From: a virus
Direction: 5' to 3' (one strand)
DNA: 64,000 nt
IMG/VR virus record: IMGVR_UViG_3300003322_000571
Location: 1 to 64,000 of that record
Below the pieces are notes generated by a model. It made no database searches, was not told the DNA's origin, and worked only from the letters and a program-made list of their open reading frames with translations. Numbering within the stretch: position 1 is the first letter of the stretch; every line of letters starts with the position of its first letter. Shown piece by piece: positions 29,801 through 37,086 of this stretch. Both the position numbers and the translations under genes were made by a program.

Positions 29801-30358
29801 GGTGACTTGTCTTGGCAGCCAATTTCGTCTGCTGGTACTGTTACTTCGGTACAGGTTGCTGGTGGTACGACTGGTTTGACGTTCTCAGGTGGTCCTATCA
29901 CTACGAGCGGTACGATCACGATGGCTGGTACGCTTGCTATCGCCAACGGCGGTACAGGTCAGACGACAGCTTCTGGTGCAATTAACGCATTGGTTCCGTC
30001 TCAGACTGGTAACGCTGGTTTGTACTTGACAACGAACGGTACTTCTGTCTCTTGGGCTGCTGCATCTGCTACTGCTTCTAATATCCCACGTGTAACAACG
30101 TTCGATATTAACGCTCGTGGTGCTCGTGTTGCATTGACAGCTGACGTCACGGTTAACAGTGGCGTGTTTGCAGTTGGTGATGTTATCAGCTTCTACAACA
30201 CAACAGCTTCTACGCTCCAGTTGATCCAAGGTTCAGGTATGACGGGACGTTTGGATGGTACAGCTAACACAGGTACACGTACAATTCAGCCTTTCGGTGT
30301 GTGCTACATCTGGTTCAACACAACAACGGAATACATCGTTTCCGGTAGCGTTTTGTAA
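26894..30358 (+). CDS. large tail fibre protein with about nine 70-80 residue repeats
   Basis: 1154 aa. N-terminus IKIKRSSDPGKVPASSELEL and GELAINTYDGKIFFK is the fibre attachment domain shared with 24717. Then come tandem repeats, each with VTSVxxSGGTTGLTFSGG, GTLTLxGTLAxANGGTG, ATT and an LPSQTGNSGRxLTTNGT block. Two inserted beta domains of about 110 residues (around 580-690 and 860-970: SPRAASGSTSGIYAGID type) break the array. The C-terminal 80 residues differ. DNA repeats make recombination between units likely. It should form a trimeric adhesive fibre. Confidence 0.88.
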   Translation: MSQTIKIKRSSDPGKVPASSELELGELAINTYDGKIFFKRDDGTESIVNVTGETGNTGQPAGSLYNIQMNGGGNSFAAIPNGTDGYILTAHGNATPTWEPAPATGVTSVAVSGGTTGLTTSGGPITGAGTITLGGTLAIANGGTGATTAGAALTALLPSQTGNNGRVLSTDGTTASWIAPPAAGVTSVQASGGTTGMTFSGGPITSSGTLTMAGTLAIANGGTGATTAANAINALVPSQTGNSGRYLTTNGTVVSWSAAAPGTVTSVQGSGGTTGLTFSGGPITTTGTLTLGGTLAVANGGTGSTTQSGAINNLLPAQSGQGGKVLTTDGSAVSWTTASAGTVTSVAIDPSTTGLTFAGGPITSSGTFTVGGTLAVANGGTGATTANSALNALLPSQTGNSGRVLSTNGTDASWIAAATGTVTSVAVSGGTTGLTTSGGPVTTSGTITLAGTLALANGGTGATTQAGAANAVLPSQTGNSGRYLTTNGTNVSWSAAAPGTVTSVQASGGTTGLTFSGGPVTTSGTLTLSGTLALANGGTGATTQAGAANAVLPSQSTFAGQFLTTDGTNVSWAMPSASATSLNGIGTTPRSATTAGVYAGIDGGSDPIVTLSNPAAGVDGGVFQMYVIDNGSLNLGFSNDAYNQTNFLTVTRPAASSTASNITFAATAMQINAPVTATSFSGVGTNLTALNASNVSSGTLAIANGGTGQTTASGAINALVPSQTGNSGRVLGTNGTAVSWVAASAGTVTSVAASGGTTGLTFSGSPITTSGTLTLSGTLALANGGTGATTQAGAANAVLPSQTSAAGQFLTTNGTNVSWATVSATTLGATGISPRAASGSTSGIYAGIDTAPNNDPTFTMVSGDATTGNKVSQLYIVDSGQINWGFCADNFSGQTNFLTVGRSSGTNNASTITLTSTAFQVNAALTATSLAGSGTGITALSASNISTGVIQDPLRLATTGTPSSSTYLRGDLSWQPISSAGTVTSVQVAGGTTGLTFSGGPITTSGTITMAGTLAIANGGTGQTTASGAINALVPSQTGNAGLYLTTNGTSVSWAAASATASNIPRVTTFDINARGARVALTADVTVNSGVFAVGDVISFYNTTASTLQLIQGSGMTGRLDGTANTGTRTIQPFGVCYIWFNTTTEYIVSGSVL

Positions 30359-30367
30359 GGATAACTA

Positions 30368-32458
30368 ATGAGCTTTCTTGCTGGTATGGTTAACGGAACA
30401 ACAGGCCGCTCAGGCCTTGTTGTTCCAACGACCTTTACGTTGAAAACTTCGTCGACTAATAACCAAACGTCGACGAGTAGTATTACTGCCGTTGACAATA
30501 ACTCAGGAACTAACACAGTTCCTGTGACAGTAGTCAACCCAACTCTTGGTTCTGTTTCTTCATTCACACCGTTCTGCAGTCCTCAGGGGTATTGGAGTTA
30601 TTCAGCCAACGCAACAATTGGTGATGGATCAACGATTTATCCTACTAATGCTGCATTGGTGACAAGCACAGGTGACTTTACGTGGGAAGCATATATCACA
30701 CGTAACACGACATCGTCTGCTGTTATGTGCTTGGCTAACACGAGCACAGCTGGACAGGCTATTCTTCGTGTTACAGGTGACACTGCAGCCAACATTCTTG
30801 GTTTGTTCTCGTACACAGGATCTGCTTTTGCAACAGCACTTAAGGGTGGTCAGTGGGCTCACTTTGCTATCGTCCGTGCTTCTAGTACAATCTCTGTTTA
30901 CTTGAACGGTAGGTTGTTGATGCCGCCTGTAACAGGTAACAATACGTCGTTCTCGTTTACAGGATCTGGAGCTTTGATTGGTGGTGCTAACAACAGCGTT
31001 ACAAACCAAGAATGGATTGGTAACATTAGCAACCTCCGTATCACGATCGGTACTGCTGTATACACAGGTCAATTCATTCCATCGAACGCACCACTAACAA
31101 CATTGGCTAACACAAAGCTATTGATGTTCTGCGGTCCATCACACCTTGACTACTCTGGTTCTGGTACGACGTTCACATATTCGACGACTGCGACGTACTC
31201 TGCACGCATCAGCCAAGCTAATCCATTCACAACAACGCAAAGTTTTGTGCCTGCAAGTGATATTGGATCTTTAGCAAACATTAGTCGAGCGGGTGCTGCT
31301 ACGACTATGACTTACATTACGTTGAATTCTGCACCTGCAGCTATCGGAGCTTCTGATTGGACGGCAGAAGGTTGGTTTTACTTTACGTCAAACGTCGCGG
31401 CAGCATCATTTATGAGTTGCTGGATCAACGGAAATAACGGTGCTTCGTCATGGGCTCTTAGTCAAGGTGGAGGCGGTGCCGGTTCAAGTGCGGGCGATCA
31501 GACAAAGCTTCGTATTGTTACGAACGCTGGTGGTGTTAGTGACGTCAACTTCGGTGCACAAGGCACGCTACCTTTAAACAGTTGGGTTCACGTTGCTGTA
31601 TGTCGTTCTGGTGGTACTCTCCGTTTGTACTCTAACGGGGTACAGGTGTTTACCACATCAGGAGGTCCAGGAACTGGAACGTATGCAAACAACCCAACAT
31701 TGACGCTGTTTAACTACAGTAACGCTGGAAGTAACCAATGTAACGGCTATGCGTATAACGTCCGCTATATGATTGGTACAGCTGCTTATACAGGTACAAC
31801 ATACACGATCCCGACGGGGCCACTGGCTGCTACAGGATCAACTGCTATGTTCAACTTCCGCAACCCGGGATTGTATGACGGCACAGGAAATGCGGGAATT
31901 ATTACAGCTGGTGATACTACCCGTTTGACTACAGCTACAGCTGCTTACGGAACGACTTCTGTTAGTTTGCCTAACGCTGGTGACTATCTGTTGCTGACAA
32001 ATCCCCGTGCAGCTTTCCAATTTGGCAACGGTGACTTCACTGTTGAAGGTTGGATTAACTGGACGAATGCTGATTCAACATTGTTCTACATTATCGACGG
32101 TCGCAACCCTTCACAGACGTCGGGTTGGAACTTGTCGCGTAGTGCAGCCAACAAACTGGTATGGTCAAACGGTACTGGTACAGCAGGAGCAATCCTAACG
32201 TCCACAGCAAACCTTGATGTCATGAACACATGGACTCACGTTGCGTACTGCCGTACAGCTGGTGTCGGTCGTTTGTTCATTAACGGTGTTCTCGATTCGT
32301 CGGTTACTGATACGACGGTATATGACATCTCTTCGTACTACGCATACATCGGTGCTGGATCGAACGCTGTGTCTCAAATGAACGGTAACGTTCAAGGTTT
32401 CCGCGTATCAAAGTTTGGTAGGTACACAGCAAACTTCACGCCACCAACAAACATCTAA
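30368..32458 (+). CDS. tail fibre/adhesin with three LamG-like domains
   Basis: 696 aa. After an 80-residue N-terminal part, three concanavalin/LamG-type domains can be seen at about 90-250, 310-500 and 545-696. Each has an FTWEAY/WTAEGW/FTVEGW strand, a WAHFAIVR/WVHVAVCR/WTHVAYCR strand, LYLNG-type loops and a closing VRxxxGTAxYTG. These bind carbohydrates, so host surface recognition is likely. Starts nine bases after the large fibre gene. Confidence 0.85.
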   Translation: MSFLAGMVNGTTGRSGLVVPTTFTLKTSSTNNQTSTSSITAVDNNSGTNTVPVTVVNPTLGSVSSFTPFCSPQGYWSYSANATIGDGSTIYPTNAALVTSTGDFTWEAYITRNTTSSAVMCLANTSTAGQAILRVTGDTAANILGLFSYTGSAFATALKGGQWAHFAIVRASSTISVYLNGRLLMPPVTGNNTSFSFTGSGALIGGANNSVTNQEWIGNISNLRITIGTAVYTGQFIPSNAPLTTLANTKLLMFCGPSHLDYSGSGTTFTYSTTATYSARISQANPFTTTQSFVPASDIGSLANISRAGAATTMTYITLNSAPAAIGASDWTAEGWFYFTSNVAAASFMSCWINGNNGASSWALSQGGGGAGSSAGDQTKLRIVTNAGGVSDVNFGAQGTLPLNSWVHVAVCRSGGTLRLYSNGVQVFTTSGGPGTGTYANNPTLTLFNYSNAGSNQCNGYAYNVRYMIGTAAYTGTTYTIPTGPLAATGSTAMFNFRNPGLYDGTGNAGIITAGDTTRLTTATAAYGTTSVSLPNAGDYLLLTNPRAAFQFGNGDFTVEGWINWTNADSTLFYIIDGRNPSQTSGWNLSRSAANKLVWSNGTGTAGAILTSTANLDVMNTWTHVAYCRTAGVGRLFINGVLDSSVTDTTVYDISSYYAYIGAGSNAVSQMNGNVQGFRVSKFGRYTANFTPPTNI

Positions 32459-32461
32459 CAC

Positions 32462-32485
32462 AGGACCCTTCGGGGTCCTTTTTTA
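32462..32485 (+). terminator. rho-independent terminator
   Basis: AGGACCC, loop TTC, GGGGTCCT, TTTTTTATA; end of fibre array I. Confidence 0.9.
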
Positions 32486-32589
32486 TACCCTGTTGACTTG
32501 GTCTAAATATTGAGAGAAAGTTTACTTCATCGATTGATTGCTTAGGTAGCTTTTGCTGCACTAAGCATAAATAAAAGGACACGCCACTC

Positions 32590-32694
32590 TTGGCACAATT
32601 TTTGGAAGCAAACGAAATGTTCAACCACAATGTGATTACCGTCAAGGCAGCCACAAATGCGATTAAAAATTCGCAGGGGGTTCTTCGTAGCTAA
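32590..32694 (+). CDS. possible small protein, 34 aa, TTG start
   Basis: AAAAGGACA and ATAAATA lie upstream; frame reads MAQFLEANEMFNHNVITVK. It ends just before a strong terminator, giving a self-contained small transcription unit. No other support. Confidence 0.35.
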   Translation: MAQFLEANEMFNHNVITVKAATNAIKNSQGVLRS

Positions 32695-32722
32695 AGAAAA
32701 TGCGCAAGCACAGCTAACACAA

Positions 32723-32758
32723 GAGCCCTGGCAGATGAAAATCACCAGGGCTTTTTTG
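32723..32758 (+). terminator. rho-independent terminator
   Basis: GAGCCCTGG, loop of 12, CCAGGGCT, TTTTTTG. Confidence 0.9.
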
Positions 32759-32854
32759 TTAACTGTTGTTCTGAGAGTACCGCGAGACCATGCATGAAAA
32801 CTGCTGGCCGGCCTTAGTAGCAACAATCGTTCTTTCACAATTTAGATGTACTTT

Positions 32855-32927
32855 CTTCCGTTGGTGTAATTGGCAGCACACCAGACTTTTAATCTGGCAG
32901 GTCCGGGATCGTTGCCCGGGCGGAGGA
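32855..32927 (+). tRNA. tRNA-Lys (TTT)
   Basis: Acceptor CTTCCGT/GCGGAGG (G-U pairs), anticodon arm CCAGA-CTTTTAA-TCTGG, T arm CCGGG-ATCGTTG-CCCGG with an unusual T loop. No CCA encoded. Confidence 0.85.
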
Positions 32928-32928
32928 C

Positions 32929-33042
32929 AATATGTGTACAAAGCTCCACAGTAAGCATAATTGGTACTGCAACGCACTGTTAATGCGTCTTCCTTGAGTC
33001 TTGCTGGTTCGAGTCCAGCCTGTGGAGCTTTGTACACATATT
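32929..33042 (+). repeat. 23-bp perfect inverted repeat around tRNA-Asn
   Basis: Bases 32929-32951 are the exact reverse complement of 33020-33042. The inner seven bases of each arm are the acceptor stem of the enclosed tRNA, so the precursor would have a 23-bp continuous stem. Confidence 0.9.
32945..33027 (+). tRNA. tRNA-Asn (GTT) inside a 23-bp stem
   Basis: Acceptor TCCACAG/CTGTGGA, anticodon arm ACGCA-CTGTTAA-TGCGT, T arm GCTGG-TTCGAGT-CCAGC. The variable loop is about 14 nt, longer than usual. No CCA encoded. Confidence 0.85.
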
Positions 33043-33119
33043 CCGGGAGAGGCGCCGTGGTGGCAACCGCTTGACTGTTAATCAAGATTAGACTGGTTCG
33101 ACTCCAGTTCCCGGAGCCA
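33042..33119 (+). tRNA. tRNA-Asn (GTT), second copy, CCA encoded
   Basis: Acceptor TCCGGGA/TCCCGGA, anticodon arm CTTGA-CTGTTAA-TCAAG, G73-CCA. Its first base is the last base of the inverted repeat. Confidence 0.92.
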
Positions 33120-33135
33120 AAATAAGGAGATGCAT

Positions 33136-33516
33136 ATGAAGCACGTTGCAATTATCGTTGGGGGTTACCATGATTTCGATTATAATGACTACAATTCTGT
33201 TACTAAGCTGATCGCTTCTTCGATCACTGAATGGACAGAAGTGTCCGATGAACAGTTCGAACTGTTGAAGCGTGCTCAATCATATGATTATCACAATCGT
33301 TTTACCTTGATTGAACGTCCTGTTGACGAACCAGCATATGTTCGTAAGACAGTTGACGATTATGTCAAGTGGGCTAAGGCTGAAGAAGACAAGAAAGCTA
33401 AAGAAAAGCAAAAGGCCGCTGAGGCAGCCCTAGCTAAGAAGCTCAAGCGTGAAGCGAAGACGCTTGCTGATAAGCGAAAGCTACTCGACAAGCTAAAGGA
33501 AGAGCTTGGCGAATAA
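33136..33516 (+). CDS. protein with charged coiled-coil tail, 126 aa
   Basis: Start ATG 33136 (AAGGAGATGCAT). N-terminal 80 residues form a globular domain beginning MKHVAIIVGGYHDFDYNDYN; from residue 80 on, a Lys/Ala/Glu coiled coil (KAEEDKKAKEKQKAAEAALA). Unrecognised. Confidence 0.7.
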   Translation: MKHVAIIVGGYHDFDYNDYNSVTKLIASSITEWTEVSDEQFELLKRAQSYDYHNRFTLIERPVDEPAYVRKTVDDYVKWAKAEEDKKAKEKQKAAEAALAKKLKREAKTLADKRKLLDKLKEELGE

Positions 33517-33520
33517 ACAA

Positions 33521-33599
33521 GGGTTCTGTGTTGATGCTGGTTGACTGCTTGCCTTCGGGGGCAGTCAACGCCCGGGTACAAGTCCTGGAGAATCCACCA
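33521..33599 (+). tRNA. tRNA, probably Pro (CGG), CCA encoded
   Basis: Acceptor GGGTTCT/AGAATCC with A73-CCA, T arm CCGGG-TACAAGT-CCTGG. The anticodon loop contains CTTCGGGG; reading it as Pro (CGG) fits best but the stem pairs imperfectly and Arg (TCG) is possible. Confidence 0.75.
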
Positions 33600-33603
33600 A
33601 ATT

Positions 33604-33675
33604 GGGACGTTGGCAGAATGGTTATGCACCGGACTCTTAATCCGACTTATCCGAGTTCGATCCTCGGGCGTCCTA
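33604..33675 (+). tRNA. tRNA-Lys (CTT)
   Basis: Acceptor GGGACGT/GCGTCCT, anticodon arm CCGGA-CTCTTAA-TCCGA, T arm CCGAG-TTCGATC-CTCGG. No CCA encoded. Confidence 0.9.
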
Positions 33676-33699
33676 CAGTTTAAGGTAATATTGTTTTAT

Positions 33700-33774
33700 G
33701 GGAGTATGGCGTAGCTGGAAACGTACTAGGCTCTTACCCTTGTGTCCACGGTTCGAATCCGTGTGCTCCCACCA
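33700..33774 (+). tRNA. tRNA-Lys (CTT), second copy, CCA encoded
   Basis: Acceptor GGGAGTA/TGCTCCC, anticodon loop CTCTTAC in an AGG/CCT core stem, T arm CACGG-TTCGAAT-CCGTG, A73-CCA. Confidence 0.85.
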
Positions 33775-33790
33775 ACTTTGAAAGGATTAG

Positions 33791-34024
33791 ATGACTCTAC
33801 CTTCAACATATCAGATCGGTGACGTAGTACTATACCTTCCGTACGAGATGCGTGAGGATGATCACGTGATTCATATTCGCGCTACGATCGTTGCTGTAAC
33901 GTTTACAAAAGCGAAAGTGTTCTATGACATTGTATTTGAGTTGGAAGGTACAGAGTATCTGAAGCAACGAGTAGATTCAGCTTTTGTGCTGAATGACAGC
34001 ACAAATGTTCGTGTGGTTCATTAA
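33791..34024 (+). CDS. small beta-rich protein, 77 aa
   Basis: GAAAGGATTAG precedes the ATG. IGDVVLYLPYEMREDDHVIHIRATI suggests an SH3/KOW-like barrel. Unrecognised. Confidence 0.65.
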   Translation: MTLPSTYQIGDVVLYLPYEMREDDHVIHIRATIVAVTFTKAKVFYDIVFELEGTEYLKQRVDSAFVLNDSTNVRVVH

Positions 34025-34127
34025 CCTAATCGGTTGACGATAAGTTGTGTGCTGAACTGAATAAATGCGTTGTTGTAAGGTACACGATCGACTACTATCA
34101 ACGGTAGTATACTCTAGAGATTAAATT

Positions 34128-34200
34128 GCCCAGCGGTGTGGCTGGTGAAACTACCTCTCTTACAAAGAGGATTTGCGGGGTTCGAAACCCTGGCTGGGCA
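34128..34200 (+). tRNA. tRNA-Val (TAC)
   Basis: Acceptor GCCCAGC/GCTGGGC, anticodon arm CCTCT-CTTACAA-AGAGG, T arm CGGGG-TTCGAAA-CCCTG. Upstream 34025-34127 holds no gene. No CCA encoded. Confidence 0.88.
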
Positions 34201-34256
34201 CAGTAACCTAATACGTTGTGAAACAATTAGGTTAACATTAAAATACTTCAAACAAT

Positions 34257-34330
34257 TCCCGGTTAGTTCAATGGCAGAACATCGTGCTGATAACGCGGAG
34301 ACACAGGATCGTAACCTGTACTGGGAACCA
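34257..34330 (+). tRNA. tRNA-Ile (GAT), CCA encoded
   Basis: Acceptor TCCCGGT/ACTGGGA, anticodon loop CTGATAA in a CGTG/CGCG stem, A73-CCA. Confidence 0.88.
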
Positions 34331-34343
34331 ATAGGAGACTGAT

Positions 34344-34820
34344 ATGCCTTGGCCTGATGCAATGGATGGCGACATGGACGATTACTATTATGGTCCTATT
34401 GGGCCTGCTGGTCGAATCGGAGGTGGCGCAGATCAACAGTATGCGGAACGATATTCGCATGACAATTCTGCACGTTCATCGCCTTTGTATCAGTTCAATA
34501 GCTTAGAAGAGCTTGTCACTTCTGAAGTGTTCCAGCAACAGCTAGGAATGGCGCTTGAATGCAAGAACAAGCAAATTGCTGAGCTTCGCCAAGAATTGAT
34601 CGACAAACACCCAGGACATCCTAGTACTGAAGCGGTGTTTGATCAGTGGGAATGGATTCAGCAAAACCAGTCGAAGTCGTTCTGGTCGTTTGGATACAAC
34701 ATGATTCGTAAGAATTATTGTTATAGTGGGTTTGGTACGTACGGATTTGGATTTCCATCGTATTACCACGCATATGCTGCAGCAAACAGGTACGAAGCAC
34801 CTGAAAGTGCTGCAGATTGA
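34344..34820 (+). CDS. hypothetical protein, 158 aa
   Basis: ATAGGAGACTGAT precedes the ATG. Acidic/tyrosine-rich N-terminus, a Glu/Gln coiled segment around 60-90, and an aromatic Gly-rich C-terminus (YCYSGFGTYGFGFPSYYHAYA). Unrecognised. Confidence 0.65.
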   Translation: MPWPDAMDGDMDDYYYGPIGPAGRIGGGADQQYAERYSHDNSARSSPLYQFNSLEELVTSEVFQQQLGMALECKNKQIAELRQELIDKHPGHPSTEAVFDQWEWIQQNQSKSFWSFGYNMIRKNYCYSGFGTYGFGFPSYYHAYAAANRYEAPESAAD

Positions 34821-34826
34821 TAGTCT

Positions 34827-34901
34827 GGTGGGGTAGCTCAGAGGCAGAGCAATCGGTCGATAACCGATAGGTCGAGATTTCGAAATTCTCTCTCACCACC
34901 A
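34827..34901 (+). tRNA. tRNA-Ile (GAT), second copy, CCA encoded, C33
   Basis: Acceptor GGTGGGG/TCTCACC, anticodon arm ATCGG-TCGATAA-CCGAT, A73-CCA. Position 33 reads C where U is nearly universal. Confidence 0.8.
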
Positions 34902-34911
34902 AATAGTCACT

Positions 34912-34986
34912 GCTCCGTAAACATTGACGGTGATGCCTGGTTTTGTAGTCCAGTTGAAGGCGGTTCGAATCCGTCACGGAGCACCA
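34912..34986 (+). tRNA. tRNA-Thr (TGT), CCA encoded
   Basis: Acceptor GCTCCGT/ACGGAGC, anticodon loop TTTGTAG in a CTGG/CCAG stem, T arm GGCGG-TTCGAAT-CCGTC, A73-CCA. Second Thr (TGT). Confidence 0.82.
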
Positions 34987-34988
34987 AT

Positions 34989-35067
34989 CCTCGTGTTAAG
35001 CGCCCTTGTGCACAGGGTAGCCAATAGGTATGGACAATGTTACTTTCGACGGTAACCACGGGGGCCA
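34989..35067 (+). tRNA. aberrant tRNA-like gene lacking a D arm
   Basis: CCTCGTG pairs with CACGGGG, followed by G-CCA. A T arm GTTAC/GTAAC contains TTTCGACG. A hairpin GCCCT-TGTGCAC-AGGGT stands where the D arm should be and about 20 nt of unpaired sequence follows. The encoded CCA argues for processing like a tRNA; charging is doubtful. Confidence 0.4.
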
Positions 35068-35085
35068 AATAACAAGGGAGCAACC

Positions 35086-35283
35086 ATGATCACATTTAGC
35101 GAACTGCGTAAATCGTACAAGTATTTCAAGAACGAGCTTCAGACGAACGACAAGGCAAAGATTTTCAATGCGATGGTGACAGATTTCACCGCCAGTGATC
35201 AAATCAACCCGTTCGACTATGCTGAAGTTGGTCACTTCTATGTGCGTGTTTCGCTGTACCGCCTGATCGCCTGGTTGTACTAA
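35086..35283 (+). CDS. hypothetical protein, 65 aa
   Basis: AAGGGAGCAACC precedes the ATG. Soluble, helical N-terminus (ITFSELRKSYKYFKNELQ). Unrecognised. Confidence 0.65.
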   Translation: MITFSELRKSYKYFKNELQTNDKAKIFNAMVTDFTASDQINPFDYAEVGHFYVRVSLYRLIAWLY

Positions 35284-35290
35284 CAAGAAT

Positions 35291-35369
35291 TTGCGGCTGC
35301 GTAGCAACACGGTTACTTCTTTGACTCTTAATCAAAACCATAACACCGTTAGCGATTTTATCTCCGCAA
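35291..35369 (+). ncRNA. Y-RNA-like gene 5
   Basis: Outer helix TTGCGG (35291-35296) pairs with CCGCAA (35364-35369). Strands CTGCGTAG (35297-35304) and CGATTTTATCT (35353-35363) match the paired motifs of the other Y-RNA-like genes. Inside is an anticodon-arm-like hairpin TTTGA-CTCTTAA-TCAAA, identical in form to a tRNA-Lys (CTT) arm. No full tRNA module. Confidence 0.5.
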
Positions 35370-35388
35370 CTTAATTTCTGGACTGACA

Positions 35389-35856
35389 ATGAATCAGTAT
35401 GTCACTGGCGTTCTTGATAACGACGCTAAAGGAACCACAGGTGTCGGCACTATCTTCTTCGTCGATGTAACACTCGACGGAATTAAGACAAGGCATACGT
35501 GGGGACTGGTTGAACAAATTCAAGGGAAGTTCGATCTAGACGCTGTCGTCGCTCCTGTTCGCGAACGTTTGAAAGCAGCTGCTTCTGCACAGAAGGCAGC
35601 TGAAGAACAAGCGAAGAAGGAAAAGATGGAGCAGCGTGAAGCAAGCGTTGTAGTTGATGACGTACTGGCTTCACTTGTCAAGACAGTACTGAACGATTCG
35701 GGAAGCGCAAAAGCGATTTCTGAGTACAAGTCGGGCAAGGAAAAAGCACTGAATGCACTCGTCGGATCTGTGATCAAGCAGATCAGGACCCAGAAGTTGA
35801 ATGTCAGCTTCGATGCATTCACAATCAACAGAGCTCTGCAAGCACAACTTGCATGA
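35389..35856 (+). CDS. protein with GatB/YqeY-type C-terminal domain
   Basis: 155 aa. N-terminal 60 residues are a small beta domain (TTGVGTIFFVDVTLDG), followed by a charged helix; residues 100-155 (SAKAISEYKSGKEKALNALVGSVIKQ...) match the GatB tail domain, which contacts tRNA in amidotransferases. With 2063 it is the second protein of this type in the window. Confidence 0.65.
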   Translation: MNQYVTGVLDNDAKGTTGVGTIFFVDVTLDGIKTRHTWGLVEQIQGKFDLDAVVAPVRERLKAAASAQKAAEEQAKKEKMEQREASVVVDDVLASLVKTVLNDSGSAKAISEYKSGKEKALNALVGSVIKQIRTQKLNVSFDAFTINRALQAQLA

Positions 35857-35862
35857 GTCAAT

Positions 35863-35935
35863 TCCGGTGTAGCTCAGAGGTAGTAGCAACTGACTGTTAA
35901 TCAGTGGGTCGGAGGTTCGATCCCTTCCACCGGAG
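35863..35935 (+). tRNA. tRNA-Asn (GTT), third copy
   Basis: Acceptor TCCGGTG/CACCGGA, anticodon arm ACTGA-CTGTTAA-TCAGT, G73. No CCA encoded. Confidence 0.92.
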
Positions 35936-35953
35936 CAAATTTAGGAGTGTCAG

Positions 35954-36145
35954 ATGTTCGCATTGACCAAAGAACAGAGTGAAAAGCTGAACGAATGGGC
36001 CAAGGCCCTGAAGAACGGGCCTACAGGTGCTATCGGTGGTCGCTTCACATACAGTTTCACGCCAACGAGTCTTGGTACAATCGTCAAAGTCAAATGTGGC
36101 TTGACGAATGAAGAAGTTGATCTGACGGATTATCAGGACTGGTAA
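35954..36145 (+). CDS. hypothetical protein, 63 aa
   Basis: TTAGGAGTGTCAG precedes the ATG. N-terminal helix then beta strands (RFTYSFTPTSLGTIVKVKCG). Unrecognised; one base before the next start. Confidence 0.65.
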   Translation: MFALTKEQSEKLNEWAKALKNGPTGAIGGRFTYSFTPTSLGTIVKVKCGLTNEEVDLTDYQDW

Positions 36146-36146
36146 T

Positions 36147-36644
36147 ATGCTAGACTATCTGTACGACGTTGAAGACCGCATTCACGAACTGTTATCGCAT
36201 CCCGAACTATGGAATGATCTTCTCGTTACTTACGAGAAGCCGACCGTAGAACGTCTGTGGATGCAAGACGGCGAGAACCGAATTTACCTGCACAGGATTC
36301 ACACGTGCAATCCAGGTGAAGCGTACTATCACAAGCATCCGTGGCCTTCCGCAATGCGTGTTGTTTCAGGAACGTACGAGATGCAAGTTGGGCTAATGAT
36401 GCCTGGCAATACGGAGCCAACAACGGCTGCAAAGCTTCGTTTGGATCATGGATCTACATACGAGATGACCAACTCTGAAGCAATGCATTCTGTGCGACCT
36501 CTTGCATACGAAACTTTGTCGCTGATGGTAACTGGTCCTCGCTGGACTATTAGTGATTCAGCCGCAAAGCTTGATAACGGTCGACTGACACAGGATCAAC
36601 GAGATAGGTTGTTTGCAGATTTTCTGGACTACTATCTTTGGTAA
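36147..36644 (+). CDS. cupin-like protein, 165 aa
   Basis: HRIHTCNPGEAYYHKHPWPSAMRVVSG is a cupin-type strand with possible metal-binding histidines, then GTYEMQVGLMMPG and MHSVRPL. Similar small cupins occur in phages without known substrate. Confidence 0.6.
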   Translation: MLDYLYDVEDRIHELLSHPELWNDLLVTYEKPTVERLWMQDGENRIYLHRIHTCNPGEAYYHKHPWPSAMRVVSGTYEMQVGLMMPGNTEPTTAAKLRLDHGSTYEMTNSEAMHSVRPLAYETLSLMVTGPRWTISDSAAKLDNGRLTQDQRDRLFADFLDYYLW

Positions 36645-36649
36645 AAATT

Positions 36650-36718
36650 GGGCTGCCCGCTGGGGCGGAGGGATCCCTTGCAAGGATCTCGGGACGGGTT
36701 CGATCCCCGTGCGGTCCA
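36650..36718 (+). tRNA. tRNA-Ala (TGC) with compact D arm
   Basis: Acceptor GGGCTGC/GCGGTCC with a G3-T70 wobble typical of alanine tRNA; anticodon arm GATCC-CTTGCAA-GGATC, T arm ACGGG-TTCGATC-CCCGT. The D arm is a tight CCGC-TGGG-GCGG hairpin directly on the acceptor. No CCA encoded. Confidence 0.8.
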
Positions 36719-36723
36719 CATAT

Positions 36724-36783
36724 GAGCTTGATGTTGATGCAACCTGCATGCGGAGAGCGGTACGAGTCCGCATAGGTTCACCA
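36724..36783 (+). tRNA. minimal tRNA-like gene, CCA encoded
   Basis: GAGCTTG pairs with TAGGTTC; A-CCA follows. A T arm GCGG-TACGAGT-CCGC is present. Only about 26 nt remain for D and anticodon arms (one ATGCA/TGCAT hairpin). At 60 nt it is far below normal tRNA length. Confidence 0.4.
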
Positions 36784-36804
36784 CAAACATAGACAGGAAT
36801 TAGA

Positions 36805-37086
36805 ATGTACACAGAAATTGTTGTAGATCATACGCACTATTTCGTCGCTACAAAAGTGATGGAAGGACGAGTATTTGATGTATCAACGCACGCAGGACTA
36901 CACAACCTGTTGGCGATGAGTGATTTTGTAGTTCGAAACCAACAGTTCATCAAATGTCGCCATGATTTGGCGTTTATTGTAAGGACATTCTGTGAAAACC
37001 AACAATCAGAAAGTGCCAAGCGCGCAGACGAAATCTTCGAAGTCGCCAAGTACGGACCAGGATTCTTCGACCTCCATCGATATTGA
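36805..37086 (+). CDS. hypothetical protein, 93 aa
   Basis: ACAGGAATTAGA precedes the ATG. Mixed alpha/beta; ends FEVAKYGPGFFDLHRY. The next gene begins inside it. Confidence 0.6.
   Translation: MYTEIVVDHTHYFVATKVMEGRVFDVSTHAGLHNLLAMSDFVVRNQQFIKCRHDLAFIVRTFCENQQSESAKRADEIFEVAKYGPGFFDLHRY

Noticed and set aside
26894-30358. Regular short repeats that could be taken for a CRISPR array
   Set aside because: They are in-frame coding repeats of a fibre protein with no constant-length unique spacers.
36147-36644. Assignment of the cupin-like protein to a named enzyme
   Set aside because: Only one weak cupin strand with histidines is visible; no substrate-specific motif.
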